A stretch of 9,685 nt of DNA from Acidimicrobiia bacterium (GCA_016650415.1 JAENVU010000315.1:1-9685); one strand, 5' to 3'. Positions 1 to 7,266 are shown, counted from the stretch's first letter. Numbers and translations are program-made. The notes: generated by a model not told the origin, from the sequence alone.

Positions 1-70
1 CGGCGAAGGCCATGACGATCGCTGTGACCATGATGACGGCATAGATCAACCGCTTGAGCTTGGGGCTCAC
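1..70 (-). CDS. N-terminus of a membrane-anchored protein (partial, cut by window edge)
   Basis: Reading the minus strand from 70, a GTG start opens a frame of 23 codons (MSPKLKRLIYAVIMVTAIVMAFA) that runs off the left edge. A GGAGG Shine-Dalgarno sequence lies at 81-77, six bases before the GTG, which strongly supports the start. The first eight residues are basic (three Lys/Arg), followed by an uninterrupted hydrophobic stretch, so the product has an N-terminal signal peptide or membrane anchor with the N-terminus probably inside. The function cannot be told from 23 residues. It is divergent from the GH38 gene. The call as a real gene rests on the RBS plus the positive-inside hydrophobic pattern. 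Confidence 0.6.
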   Translation of the reverse strand, partial: MSPKLKRLIYAVIMVTAIVMAFA

Positions 71-254
71 CAGATTCCTCCAATGTTGGGTGCGACCACG
101 CGAGCGCCGTTGCTCTGTCATCGCGAATATGAACGACGGAGAGGAAGGTACGGACACGGTGTTTCCGCTCTGGTCTCCCCCGTATGAAGGGAGAGCGACC
201 GATACCTGACGGGATCGTGAACTTGGCCCGGCCGCTCCGTCGTACAGTGCTCCG
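71..254. other. Divergent intergenic region (left)
   Basis: This 184-bp gap separates the minus-strand membrane protein from the plus-strand GH38 gene and must hold both promoters. The only clear element on the plus strand is the TACAGT hexamer just before the GH38 start, listed separately. On the minus strand TACCTT (150-145) fits the loose TANNNT pattern but has no recognisable -35. I see no repeat, RNA gene or operator-like dyad here. Confidence 0.4.
243..248 (+). promoter_or_regulatory. -10 element for leaderless GH38 transcription
   Basis: TACAGT matches the actinobacterial TANNNT -10 consensus and ends six bases before the ATG at 255, so transcription would begin at or within a base of the start codon. 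There is no purine-rich Shine-Dalgarno sequence between it and the ATG (GCTCCG only), which agrees with leaderless translation. A TTGGCC at 223-228 could be a -35 but the 14-base spacer is short, so the -35 is uncertain. Confidence 0.5.
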
Positions 255-2990
255 ATGGCTGAACCGACAACGGTCGCAATCGTTCCCCACACCCACTGGG
301 ACCGCGAGTGGTACTCGCCGTTTCAGACCTTCCGAATCCGCTTGGTCAAGCTGCTCGACGAGCTGCTCCCACTCCTCGAACACGATCTCGCCTACGCGCG
401 GTTCTTGCTCGACGGTCAGACTGCAGTGCTCGACGACTATCTCGAGATCCGCCCGGAGGCGGCAGAGTCGTTGACCCGGTTGGCGGCCAGCAACCGGCTC
501 TCCATCGGGCCGTGGATGATCCTGATGGACGAGTTCATGGTCTCGGGCGAGACGATCGTGCGCGACCTCCAGATGGGAATCCACCGCGCCACCGAGTTCG
601 GCGGTCCGATGGAGGTCGGCTACCTCCCGGACATGTTCGGTCATGTCTCGCAGATGCCCCAGATCCTGAGCGAAGCCGGCCTCGACCACGCCGTCGTCTG
701 GCGGGGTGTCCCGTCGGCGGTGACCCAGGGCGCGTTCTGGTGGGAGGCGCCGGATGGCAGTCGCGTCCGGGCCGAGTATCTCTACGGTTCGTACTCCAAC
801 GGTCGCGACCTTCCCGATGACGCGAAGCAGCTCATCGGTCGAGCCCGCAGTTACGAGCACGAGATCGGCGACGCCCGGATCCCCGGGAGCGGCCTGCTGC
901 TCATGAACGGCACCGACCACCAGATGCCTCAACCATGGTTGGGTCGGGTCGTCGGTGAAGCCAACGCGGTCCAGGACGACTACCGCTTCGTCGTGACCTC
1001 GCTCCCCGAATACCTGGCCGAGCAGCCCGTCGCGGGTCTCAACACCTGGCGCGGTGAGCTGCGATCGGGTGCGCGCGCCAACGTCCTGATGGGTGTCGCG
1101 TCGAATCGGGTCGATGTCCATCAGGCCTGTGCGGCGGCCGAGCGCGCCATCGAGCGTCGGGCGGAACCGCTCTCGGCGTTGGTGCTCGCGCCCGACCGCT
1201 ACCCCGACCGCCTGCTCGACGTGGCGTGGAAACTGTTGGTCCTCAACAGCGCCCACGACTCCTCGTGCGCGTGTAGTGCCGACGAGGTCGTCGATGCGGT
1301 GAACGTCCGGTACGAAGAGGCCCGCCAGATCGGCGACGGACTCGCCCGCGATGCGATGACGGCGTTGAGCGCAGACGTCGACGTTCCCGCCGGGACGACC
1401 ATCGTGGTCAACGTGGGCGCCCACGACCGGAGCGGACTCGTCGGATTCCCGGTTCCCGGGGAAGGACCGGTCCACCTCGTCGCGACCGACGACGGCACCC
1501 AGGTCCCCGCCCAGGTCGTGGCCGAGCTCGGTGGTCTCGCGTTCTCGACCACCGTCACCCCCGAACAGACGTCGTGGTTGACCGACATGATGCGCGGCCC
1601 TGAACTCGCGGGGAATCGCGTCACCCGGTACGACCTCGATCGATCGAGCGGCGAAATCGCCCTCACGTGCATTGGCGCGGGCCCCGGAGACTCCGTCGTC
1701 GATCTCGACGACCTGAAGGAAGAACTCGTCGCACTCGGCGATGCCGGCCACACCATCGCAGTTCGGGTCATGCGCGCCCCGACCCGCGACGTGATCGCAC
1801 GAGTGGCGTCGATCCCCGCCTTCGGGTGGCGCAGTTTCACGGCCGTCGACGGTCCGGGCCCCGACACCGGTCTCCGCGCCGGAGAGCACTGGCTCGCCAA
1901 CGAGCATCTCGAAGTCAACGTCGACCAACAGACCGGGACCTACACGATCACGACCGGCGACGGCACCGTCGCCCGCGGCCTCGGTCGACTGGTCGAGAGC
2001 GGTGACGGTGGAGACACCTACAACTACTCGCCACCCACCAACGACGTCGTGATCGACCACCCGGAAGCGGTGACGGTGACACTTCATGAACGGGGCGCAG
2101 TACGGTCGCAACTCCGGGTGGTCACCTGGTACCGATGGCCGCACCATGCCATCGGCAACGAGCGGGCCTGCAGCCGCCGGAGCGACGAACAGATCCTCAC
2201 CGAAGTCATCACCACGCTCGAACTTCGCGCCGGCGAACCTTTCCTCCGCGTGCGCACCGAGTTCGATCATCGGTGCCGGGACCACCGGATTCGAGCTCAC
2301 TTCCCACTCCCGAGTCCGGTCACCCAGTCACACGCCGAGTGCGCGTTCGCGGTCGTCGCCCGGGATCTGACCACCGAGGGCGGCCCCCACGAAGCCCCCC
2401 TGCCGACCTTCGTCTCGCGCCGCTTCGTCGACGCCTCGGACGGCCAGGAAGGTCTGGCGTTGATCCACGACGGACTGCTCGAATACGAGGTCGTCGACGA
2501 CGGCTCCGAACTCGCACTCACGGTGTTGCGAGCGACCGGCTATCTGTCGCGCTCCGAACTGGCATTGCGACCGAACCCTGCCGGTCCGCTCGATCCACTC
2601 GAAGGCCCTCAGCTGCAAGGCCCGTACGCGGTGGAGTACGCAGTCATGGCCCATACGGGCACCTGGCAGGACGCGGACCTCTATCGGATCGCGGATGAAG
2701 TCCTCGTGCCCCTCGAGCGGGTTCGAGGGACCGGGAGCGGAACCCGGCCCAGCACCGGCCGGCCACTCACGGTTCGCGGCGCGATCACTTCCGCCGTTCG
2801 GCGAGAAGCGGGGTTGATCACCGTGCGGGTGTTCAACCCCACCGACGCGCCGACGGTCGTCGAGATCGAACTCGACCGTGGACCGGCCCGCGGGTGGCTC
2901 GTCGATCTGCTCGGCCGACCAACCTCGCGGATCGAGGGCGATTTCGAGTTGCGCGCCGGCGGGATCGCGACGATCCGCCTCGATGGGTGA
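255..2990 (+). CDS. GH38 alpha-mannosidase, mannosylglycerate-hydrolase-like
   Basis: A retaining, Zn-dependent alpha-mannosidase of 911 residues, a full-length size for GH38. The N-terminal catalytic domain opens with HTHWDREW (residues 12-19), where H14 and D16 are the expected zinc ligands. GYLPDMFGH (122-130) carries the predicted nucleophile D126, and HDSSCACS (334-341) carries the third histidine ligand H334 and the Cys-rich signature. A three-helix middle segment surrounds residues 265-360, and the rest is the C-terminal beta-sandwich region. LLDGQTAVLDDYLEIRPE (51-68), DGGDTYNYSP in the sandwich region and DHRIRAHFPLP resemble E. coli MngB as I recall it, so 2-O-alpha-mannosylglycerate or another small mannoside is a plausible substrate. 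There is no signal peptide, so it is cytoplasmic. No transporter or sugar kinase lies beside it. It converges on the plsC operon with 24 bp between stop codons. GH38 membership is near certain; the substrate is inference. Confidence 0.93.
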   Translation: MAEPTTVAIVPHTHWDREWYSPFQTFRIRLVKLLDELLPLLEHDLAYARFLLDGQTAVLDDYLEIRPEAAESLTRLAASNRLSIGPWMILMDEFMVSGETIVRDLQMGIHRATEFGGPMEVGYLPDMFGHVSQMPQILSEAGLDHAVVWRGVPSAVTQGAFWWEAPDGSRVRAEYLYGSYSNGRDLPDDAKQLIGRARSYEHEIGDARIPGSGLLLMNGTDHQMPQPWLGRVVGEANAVQDDYRFVVTSLPEYLAEQPVAGLNTWRGELRSGARANVLMGVASNRVDVHQACAAAERAIERRAEPLSALVLAPDRYPDRLLDVAWKLLVLNSAHDSSCACSADEVVDAVNVRYEEARQIGDGLARDAMTALSADVDVPAGTTIVVNVGAHDRSGLVGFPVPGEGPVHLVATDDGTQVPAQVVAELGGLAFSTTVTPEQTSWLTDMMRGPELAGNRVTRYDLDRSSGEIALTCIGAGPGDSVVDLDDLKEELVALGDAGHTIAVRVMRAPTRDVIARVASIPAFGWRSFTAVDGPGPDTGLRAGEHWLANEHLEVNVDQQTGTYTITTGDGTVARGLGRLVESGDGGDTYNYSPPTNDVVIDHPEAVTVTLHERGAVRSQLRVVTWYRWPHHAIGNERACSRRSDEQILTEVITTLELRAGEPFLRVRTEFDHRCRDHRIRAHFPLPSPVTQSHAECAFAVVARDLTTEGGPHEAPLPTFVSRRFVDASDGQEGLALIHDGLLEYEVVDDGSELALTVLRATGYLSRSELALRPNPAGPLDPLEGPQLQGPYAVEYAVMAHTGTWQDADLYRIADEVLVPLERVRGTGSGTRPSTGRPLTVRGAITSAVRREAGLITVRVFNPTDAPTVVEIELDRGPARGWLVDLLGRPTSRIEGDFELRAGGIATIRLDG

Positions 2991-3014
2991 TCCGGCGGGC
3001 CTCCGGCGATCGAA

Positions 3015-4145
3015 TCAGGCAGTCACCGGCCGCAGCAGGGTCTCGCCGACCGCGGCCTGACTCGACCAACCGGGCGCCATCACGGGCGCCTGGACCTGGA
3101 ACGGCCCCGTCGCATCGCGGACCTCCCAGAGCAGGGCCGCGTGCTCGCCGTGCCAACGCAGGGCGAAGGAGATGGTGCCGTGCCGACTCGGCGCGTCGTG
3201 GACCTCCAGATCGATCCCGGGCGCCGGGGGCGCGTGGAGCAGCTCGAAGCCGTCGTCGGTGTCCCGGACCAAACCGTCACGGGTTCGGAGTAAGACCGCC
3301 GCGGGTCCCGGATCCCGATCGAGTCCGACCCGCCGACGGGCGCGGCGGCGCTCCCGGATCGACATGCCGTGCCATGCGTACTCCGCGGCCTCGTCGAAGC
3401 CCCAGTCCTCCAGCGCCGCAGCAACCGCGGGCGTGGGCTCCGGCTCGAGCAAGACCTGGCTGCGAGCGCAGTCGATCGCTTCGACCATCTCGGTAGGACC
3501 CGTCACCCGCATTCCCCGGTCGAGGTGCACGCGCCAACCACGGGCGGCGGCATCGGCGGCGGGCACCTGGGCGAGGTCCAACCCGGCCGGCACGACGTCA
3601 CCGCTGACAATCCCGACGCGGAATCGGTTGCGATGGCTCAGCGGGAACAGCAGCGCGGCCCGGAGTTCGCCCGACGCGAAGCGCCGCGCCTCGAACCGCC
3701 CGGTCTCGGCTCCGCATTGTTCCGGCTCGAACGCGACATCGGTGACGTCCCAGCGCGGCGGCGGAAACGGGACCACCATGGCAACGCGATCGTCGATCAG
3801 GACGTGGTTGCCCTCGAGCGCGATCGAGGTCGCGCCGGTGATCACGAACGCAACGATGAACGCGGCGGGCGAATCGTTTTCGACTTCTGCGATCACGACA
3901 TCGCCGGGACCACCAACTGCGTAGACGCGCTGGACTGCATCACCGCTCGGAACCCGGACCCGGGTCTCCGCGACCGGTGCGCCCGCCAACGCACCCTGCC
4001 GCACCGCAGGTTCCCGGCTGGGCACGCGCCAACGATCGTCCGCGCCGATCCACCAGTCGAGCGTCCAGGCCTCCCCCGCGACCGTGATCGAACCTCGGGG
4101 GTCGACGATCCCACGACCGGCTCCACCGATGGCGCCGACGATCAC
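3015..4145 (-). CDS. Conserved-looking protein of unknown function, third gene of the plsC-gpsA operon
   Basis: I do not recognise this 376-residue protein. I place the start at the GTG at 4145, which overlaps the gpsA stop (GTGA). The open frame continues upstream to 4409, but that part is the out-of-frame shadow of gpsA and is Arg/Cys-rich nonsense. The N-terminus (VIVGAIGGAGRGIVDPRG, then DWWIGADDRWRVPSRE) and alternating segments such as VVIAEVENDSPAAFIVAFVI suggest a beta-sandwich like the domain preceding the catalytic barrel in some glucoamylase or debranching-type glycosidases. No following alpha/alpha barrel is present. Near residues 255-290 is a short helical, very basic patch (RERRRARRR), and the C-terminal 80 residues again look beta-rich. 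There is no signal peptide or membrane segment. Coupling to gpsA suggests co-translation with lipid-precursor genes. It could be a non-catalytic carbohydrate- or lipid-head-group-binding protein; this is a guess. Confidence 0.75.
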   Translation of the reverse strand: MIVGAIGGAGRGIVDPRGSITVAGEAWTLDWWIGADDRWRVPSREPAVRQGALAGAPVAETRVRVPSGDAVQRVYAVGGPGDVVIAEVENDSPAAFIVAFVITGATSIALEGNHVLIDDRVAMVVPFPPPRWDVTDVAFEPEQCGAETGRFEARRFASGELRAALLFPLSHRNRFRVGIVSGDVVPAGLDLAQVPAADAAARGWRVHLDRGMRVTGPTEMVEAIDCARSQVLLEPEPTPAVAAALEDWGFDEAAEYAWHGMSIRERRRARRRVGLDRDPGPAAVLLRTRDGLVRDTDDGFELLHAPPAPGIDLEVHDAPSRHGTISFALRWHGEHAALLWEVRDATGPFQVQAPVMAPGWSSQAAVGETLLRPVTA

Positions 4146-5152
4146 TGGGGATTCCGCAGTTCCGGCTTGGCTTCCCTGAGCATCAACGCGGGAACGATCT
4201 CGGCAACCGGGACACCGTCGTAGAGCACGGCACCGACCTGCTCGGCGATGGGCATCTCCACACCGTGTCGAGCGGCAAGCTCCAGTACAGCCTGCGTGCT
4301 CTTGACTCCCTCGGCCACCATCTTCATCTCCGCGACGATCTCGTCGAGGGTTCGGCCCTGACCGAGCGCAACTCCGACCGTCCGGTTCCGGCTCTTCTCG
4401 CTGGTGCACGTCGCCACCAGATCACCCATGCCCGCCAGCCCCGAGAAGGTCATGGGGTCGCCACCGAGCTTGGTGCCGAGCCGGGCGAGTTCGGCGAGGC
4501 CGCGCGTGATCAACGCGGCTTTGGTGTTGTCGCCGTATCCGAGCCCATGGGCGATCCCGGCCGCCAGCGCGATCACGTTCTTGAGCGCACCGGCGATCTC
4601 GCAGCCGACCACATCAGGATTGGTGTACACGCGGAAGGTCGCAGTCATGAAGAGCGCTTGGAGTTCCATGGCCGCGTCCGGGTCGGTGACGGCAACGACC
4701 GACGCCGTCGGTTGTCCCATCGCGACCTCGCGAGCGAGGTTCGGGCCCGTCAGCACACCGATGCGGTCGGCGCGATGACTGCCCAGCACATCGGCGACCA
4801 CCTCGGTCATCCGAAACAACGTCCCCTGCTCGACCCCTTTGGAAAGGCTGAGGACGGGGACCTCATCACGGATCGCCGGGCGTGCCGCCTCCAGGACGGA
4901 CCGAAAACCATGTGACGGCACACCCATGACCACCACATCCGCGTCCGAGCACGCGTCGGAGAGATCCGAAGTTGCCCGTAACGACGGTGGGAGTGCGATG
5001 TCGGGGAGATAGTCGGGGTTGGTGTGGTCGTTGTTCACCCGGGCGACGACATCAGCATCCCGCGCCCACAACACCGCGTCGGCGTTCGTGGCTGCGATTG
5101 CAGCGACCGTGGTGCCCCACGATCCGGCGCCGATGACAGCGACGCGCGTCAT
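4142..5152 (-). CDS. gpsA: NAD(P)-dependent glycerol-3-phosphate dehydrogenase
   Basis: GpsA reduces dihydroxyacetone phosphate to sn-glycerol-3-phosphate, the backbone precursor of phospholipids, in the cytoplasm. The product has 336 residues, the usual size. The Rossmann fold starts with VAVIGAGSWGT (4-14). SLSKGVE (102-108) contains K105, TGPNLA is at 135-140, and GCEIAGALKNVIALAAGI (183-200) carries the catalytic K191. GDNTKAALITRG (207-218) is the typical substrate-binding segment. The start is the ATG at 5152, with GGAG at 5162-5159 six bases before it. The open frame extends 14 codons further but lies inside plsC and adds no family sequence. Its ATG overlaps the plsC stop (ATGA), and its TGA overlaps the GTG of the next gene, so all three are translationally coupled. 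PlsC-like acyltransferase and GpsA act in the same glycerophospholipid pathway. Confidence 0.97.
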   Translation of the reverse strand: MTRVAVIGAGSWGTTVAAIAATNADAVLWARDADVVARVNNDHTNPDYLPDIALPPSLRATSDLSDACSDADVVVMGVPSHGFRSVLEAARPAIRDEVPVLSLSKGVEQGTLFRMTEVVADVLGSHRADRIGVLTGPNLAREVAMGQPTASVVAVTDPDAAMELQALFMTATFRVYTNPDVVGCEIAGALKNVIALAAGIAHGLGYGDNTKAALITRGLAELARLGTKLGGDPMTFSGLAGMGDLVATCTSEKSRNRTVGVALGQGRTLDEIVAEMKMVAEGVKSTQAVLELAARHGVEMPIAEQVGAVLYDGVPVAEIVPALMLREAKPELRNPQ

Positions 5153-5850
5153 CGACAGCTCCGCACGACTGCGGTCTCGGGCGCTCGAACCCACCAGTCC
5201 CCTTCACCAGGTTTGGGAACCTGCGGATACGCGGCCCGCGCCCGACCGACTTGTCGACACACTGCGTCCATGATCCGGTCCGTGGCCAGGGCGATGTCAT
5301 CGCCGGGATCAACCGTGATCGGCGCTCCGACCATGACGACTTCGGCGATGCCCGGCCGCCACCGCGGTTTCCGGCCCTTGAAGAGAATACGGTGCAGGCC
5401 CCAGAGGCCGATCGGCACGATGGGCACTCCCGTCGTCGCGGCCAGTCGCGCCGTCCCCGTCTTGCCGACCATGGGCTCGAGATCAAGCGAGATCGTGCCC
5501 TCCGGAAACACCGCGACGCAGCGCCCCGCGGCCAGGGACTGCTCGGCGGCAAGGAGCGAGCCGGCCGCGGCACTGCTGCCCCGACTCACAGGGATCATTC
5601 CGCACCGGTCGAGGATTCCGCCGAGCAGAGGCCTCGCGAAGAGTTCGTCCTTGGTGAGAAATCGAGTCCGGCGGCCTCGCTTGGTCGCGATGTACCCCAG
5701 CGCGAGCGGATCGAGATACGAGACGTGGTTCGACGCGAGGATGACCGCGCCGGACGTAGGAATGTTGTCCAATCCCTCGATGGTCCAGCGGACGCCGAGG
5801 TGCATCGGTGGGTAGAGCACGCCTCGCACCACATCAAAAACTGGCTCCAC
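5149..5850 (-). CDS. plsC: 1-acylglycerol-3-phosphate O-acyltransferase family protein
   Basis: A 233-residue PlsC-type acyltransferase that would transfer an acyl chain to lysophosphatidate or a related acceptor at the inner face of the membrane. Block I is NHVSYLDP (41-48), the HX4D motif with catalytic H42 and D47. Block III is FPEGTISLD (115-123), and block IV is GVPIVPIGLWG (141-151). The start is the GTG at 5850; the next in-frame candidates (GTG at codon 7, ATG at codon 16) cut into the N-terminal helix common in the family. There is no Shine-Dalgarno before the GTG, but TATGCT ends eight bases upstream, so translation is probably leaderless or nearly so. It is the first gene of plsC-gpsA-unknown and is divergent from cofC. 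Actinobacteria carry several PlsC paralogues, so the exact acceptor (lysophosphatidate or another lysolipid) is not settled by sequence. Confidence 0.9.
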   Translation of the reverse strand: MEPVFDVVRGVLYPPMHLGVRWTIEGLDNIPTSGAVILASNHVSYLDPLALGYIATKRGRRTRFLTKDELFARPLLGGILDRCGMIPVSRGSSAAAGSLLAAEQSLAAGRCVAVFPEGTISLDLEPMVGKTGTARLAATTGVPIVPIGLWGLHRILFKGRKPRWRPGIAEVVMVGAPITVDPGDDIALATDRIMDAVCRQVGRARAAYPQVPKPGEGDWWVRAPETAVVRSCR

Positions 5851-5857
5851 GGGCCGG

Positions 5858-5864
5858 TAGCATA
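5858..5864. promoter_or_regulatory. Symmetric -10 element shared by plsC and cofC
   Basis: The seven bases TAGCATA read TAGCAT on the plus strand and TATGCTA on the minus strand, so both strands present a TANNNT -10 hexamer at essentially the same place. On the minus strand TATGCT (5864-5859) ends eight bases before the plsC GTG. On the plus strand TAGCAT (5858-5863) ends ten bases before the cofC ATG. With the usual 6-7 base discriminator, both mRNAs would have leaders of roughly 1-4 bases. Neither start has a Shine-Dalgarno sequence, in agreement with this. No convincing -35 is seen on either side. Confidence 0.45.
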
Positions 5865-5873
5865 CGCAGCCCC

Positions 5874-6461
5874 ATGCAGCCCGTCCCCGGTCTCGAGCGT
5901 CGTGCGGGCGTCGTCATCCCGATTCGTGCATTTCGATCGGGCAAAGTTCGCCTCGCCGACGTCCTGTCGTCATCCGAACGAGCGGACCTCGCCGAAGCCA
6001 TGGCCAACCGTGTGGTCGGCGCCGCCGGCGACCTCCCGCTCGTGATCGTTTCGTCGGCTCCCGAAGTGCGCGAGTGGGCTCGTGCCCTCGACGTCGACGT
6101 CATCGACGACCGCGATGGCGGCCTCGACGCCGCCGCGCGCGCCGGGCTCGATCATCACCGCGGCCACGGGCGAGACCGGGTCATCGTCGCCCACGCAGAT
6201 CTGCCACGGGCCGAGCCTGGATCCCTCGAGTGGTTCGACCGCTCGGAGCCGGGGATCGTCACGATCGTTCCCTGTCACCGCGATGACGGCACACCGGTGA
6301 TGTCGATCCCGACGCACGCCGACTCACTCTTCGCCTACGGTCCCGGCTCGGCCCGACGCCACGCCGCCCGAGCCCGAGCTGCGGGGCTTGCCGTCCGCGT
6401 GGTCCGCAACTCGTCCCTGGCTTTCGATGTCGACCTCCCCGAGGATCTCGCCACATCATGA
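5874..6461 (+). CDS. cofC: 2-phospho-L-lactate / phosphoenolpyruvate guanylyltransferase (coenzyme F420 biosynthesis)
   Basis: CofC (FbiD in mycobacteria) activates 2-phospholactate or phosphoenolpyruvate with GTP, giving the donor that CofD/FbiA attaches to Fo in coenzyme F420 synthesis. The protein has 195 residues, slightly short of the usual 200-215. It starts with the nucleotidyltransferase fold VVIPIRAFRSGKVRLA (13-28), where the GK-x-RL segment binds the nucleotide. DGGLDAAARAG (81-91) and AHADLPRA (106-113) follow, then FAYGPGSARRH (153-163) and LAFDVDLPEDL (182-192), the C-terminal CofC signatures. The ATG at 5874 is chosen because upstream codons lie in the promoter and plsC. Its TGA overlaps the ATG of the PIG-L gene. 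In this protein DGTPVMSIP (138-146) stands where many members have GTNALL, a difference at the acceptor side worth noting. The other F420 genes are not in the window. Confidence 0.88.
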   Translation: MQPVPGLERRAGVVIPIRAFRSGKVRLADVLSSSERADLAEAMANRVVGAAGDLPLVIVSSAPEVREWARALDVDVIDDRDGGLDAAARAGLDHHRGHGRDRVIVAHADLPRAEPGSLEWFDRSEPGIVTIVPCHRDDGTPVMSIPTHADSLFAYGPGSARRHAARARAAGLAVRVVRNSSLAFDVDLPEDLATS

Positions 6462-7198
6462 CTGACCCGCTCCCGCCGATACCGACGCCACTGCCGCCGC
6501 CCGATCGCGTCCTCGCGATCGGTGCGCATCCCGATGACATCGAGTTCGGCTGCGGCGGGACTCTCGCGAAGTGGGCCGCGACCGGTACGGAGATCCATCT
6601 CCTCGTCCTGACCGACGGTTCGAAGGGGACCTGGGACACCCAACAGGATCTCGCGGCGCTCGTGCGGACCCGGCGCGCCGAAGCTCGGGATGCGGCGCGC
6701 GCGCTCGGAAACGGCATCGTGCACTTCGGAGATTTCGTCGATGGCGAACTCGAGAGCGACCTGGCCGGTCGGAGAGCCGTGTGTCGCACGATTCGTGAAG
6801 TGCGACCCCGCGTCGTGATCGGTCACGATCCGTGGAAGCGATACCGCCTTCACCCCGATCACCGGCACGCGGGCTGGATCACCGTCGACGGTCTGGTCGC
6901 GGCGCGCGATCCACATTTCTTTCCCGGTGTCGGTGGTGCCCACCATCGACCGGACCTGTTGATGTTGTTCGAGGCCGACGATGCCGACCACATCGAATCG
7001 ATCGAGGACTCGATCGCGACCAAGGTCGCGGCGTTGCTCTGCCATCGGAGCCAATGGCGCTCGACCATGAACATCGATCCCGATGCCGCCGATGTCGCGG
7101 CGCAACACGAAGCCTTCTCGGTTCGGGTTGCCGACCGCGCCCGAGTCGGCGAATCCCGCCAACTCGGCGAATCCTTCCGGCTGCTGCGCGACCTGTAG
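6458..7198 (+). CDS. PIG-L / LmbE-family zinc deacetylase
   Basis: A 246-residue member of the PIG-L family, which hydrolyses N-acetyl groups from amino sugars (MshB in mycothiol synthesis, BshB, PIG-L) or cleaves related amides. AIGAHPDDIEFGCGGT (20-35) is the family hallmark, with H24 and D27 as zinc ligands and D26 as general base. LHPDHRHAG (131-139) provides the third ligand, H135. The Pro-rich N-terminus (PLPPIPTPLPPP) precedes the first beta strand and is probably disordered. There is no signal peptide. It is shorter than typical MshB or Mca (about 290-300 residues) and closer in size to BshB1-like proteins, so I do not assign mycothiol synthesis. The ATG overlaps the cofC stop (ATGA) and the nearest GAGGA is 12 bases upstream, which implies translation by re-initiation from cofC. 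It ends 16 bases before the terminator's A run. Confidence 0.85.
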   Translation: MTDPLPPIPTPLPPPDRVLAIGAHPDDIEFGCGGTLAKWAATGTEIHLLVLTDGSKGTWDTQQDLAALVRTRRAEARDAARALGNGIVHFGDFVDGELESDLAGRRAVCRTIREVRPRVVIGHDPWKRYRLHPDHRHAGWITVDGLVAARDPHFFPGVGGAHHRPDLLMLFEADDADHIESIEDSIATKVAALLCHRSQWRSTMNIDPDAADVAAQHEAFSVRVADRARVGESRQLGESFRLLRDL

Positions 7199-7214
7199 CG
7201 GCCGGTCCCGACCC

Positions 7215-7252
7215 AAAAAAAACGGGGGAGGCCGAGTGGCCTCCCCCGTTTT
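7215..7252. terminator. Bidirectional intrinsic terminator between the PIG-L and Lys-rich genes
   Basis: A perfect 15-bp stem (7219-7233 paired with 7238-7252) closes on a four-base GAGT loop. Its core is CGGGGGAGGCC paired with GGCCTCCCCCG. On the minus strand the stem is followed by an eight-T tract (complement of A7222-A7215), an ideal terminator for the Lys-rich protein gene. On the plus strand the stem ends in TTTT, giving a weaker terminator for cofC-PIG-L. It sits between two convergent genes and serves both. Confidence 0.93.
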
Positions 7253-7266
7253 CGACGTTTCCGTCG

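Noticed and set aside
2992..3006. Hairpin CCGG...CCGG between the convergent GH38 and unknown genes as a terminator
   Set aside because: Only four to five pairs with a mismatch and no T tract on either strand; too weak to call.
3369..4223. Plus-strand 284-codon frame antisense to the unknown protein
   Set aside because: High GC gives long antisense frames; composition is Arg/Gly/His-rich, and the minus-strand frame has operon overlap and protein-like hydrophobic patterning.
4146..4409. N-terminal extension of the unknown operon protein
   Set aside because: The extension lies wholly inside gpsA in another frame and reads as Arg/Cys-rich noise; the GTG overlapping the gpsA stop is the natural start.
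6335..7216. Minus-strand 293-codon frame antisense to cofC and the PIG-L gene
   Set aside because: The opposing strand carries clear AHPDD and HPDH motifs and a coupled start; the antisense frame has no recognisable motif.
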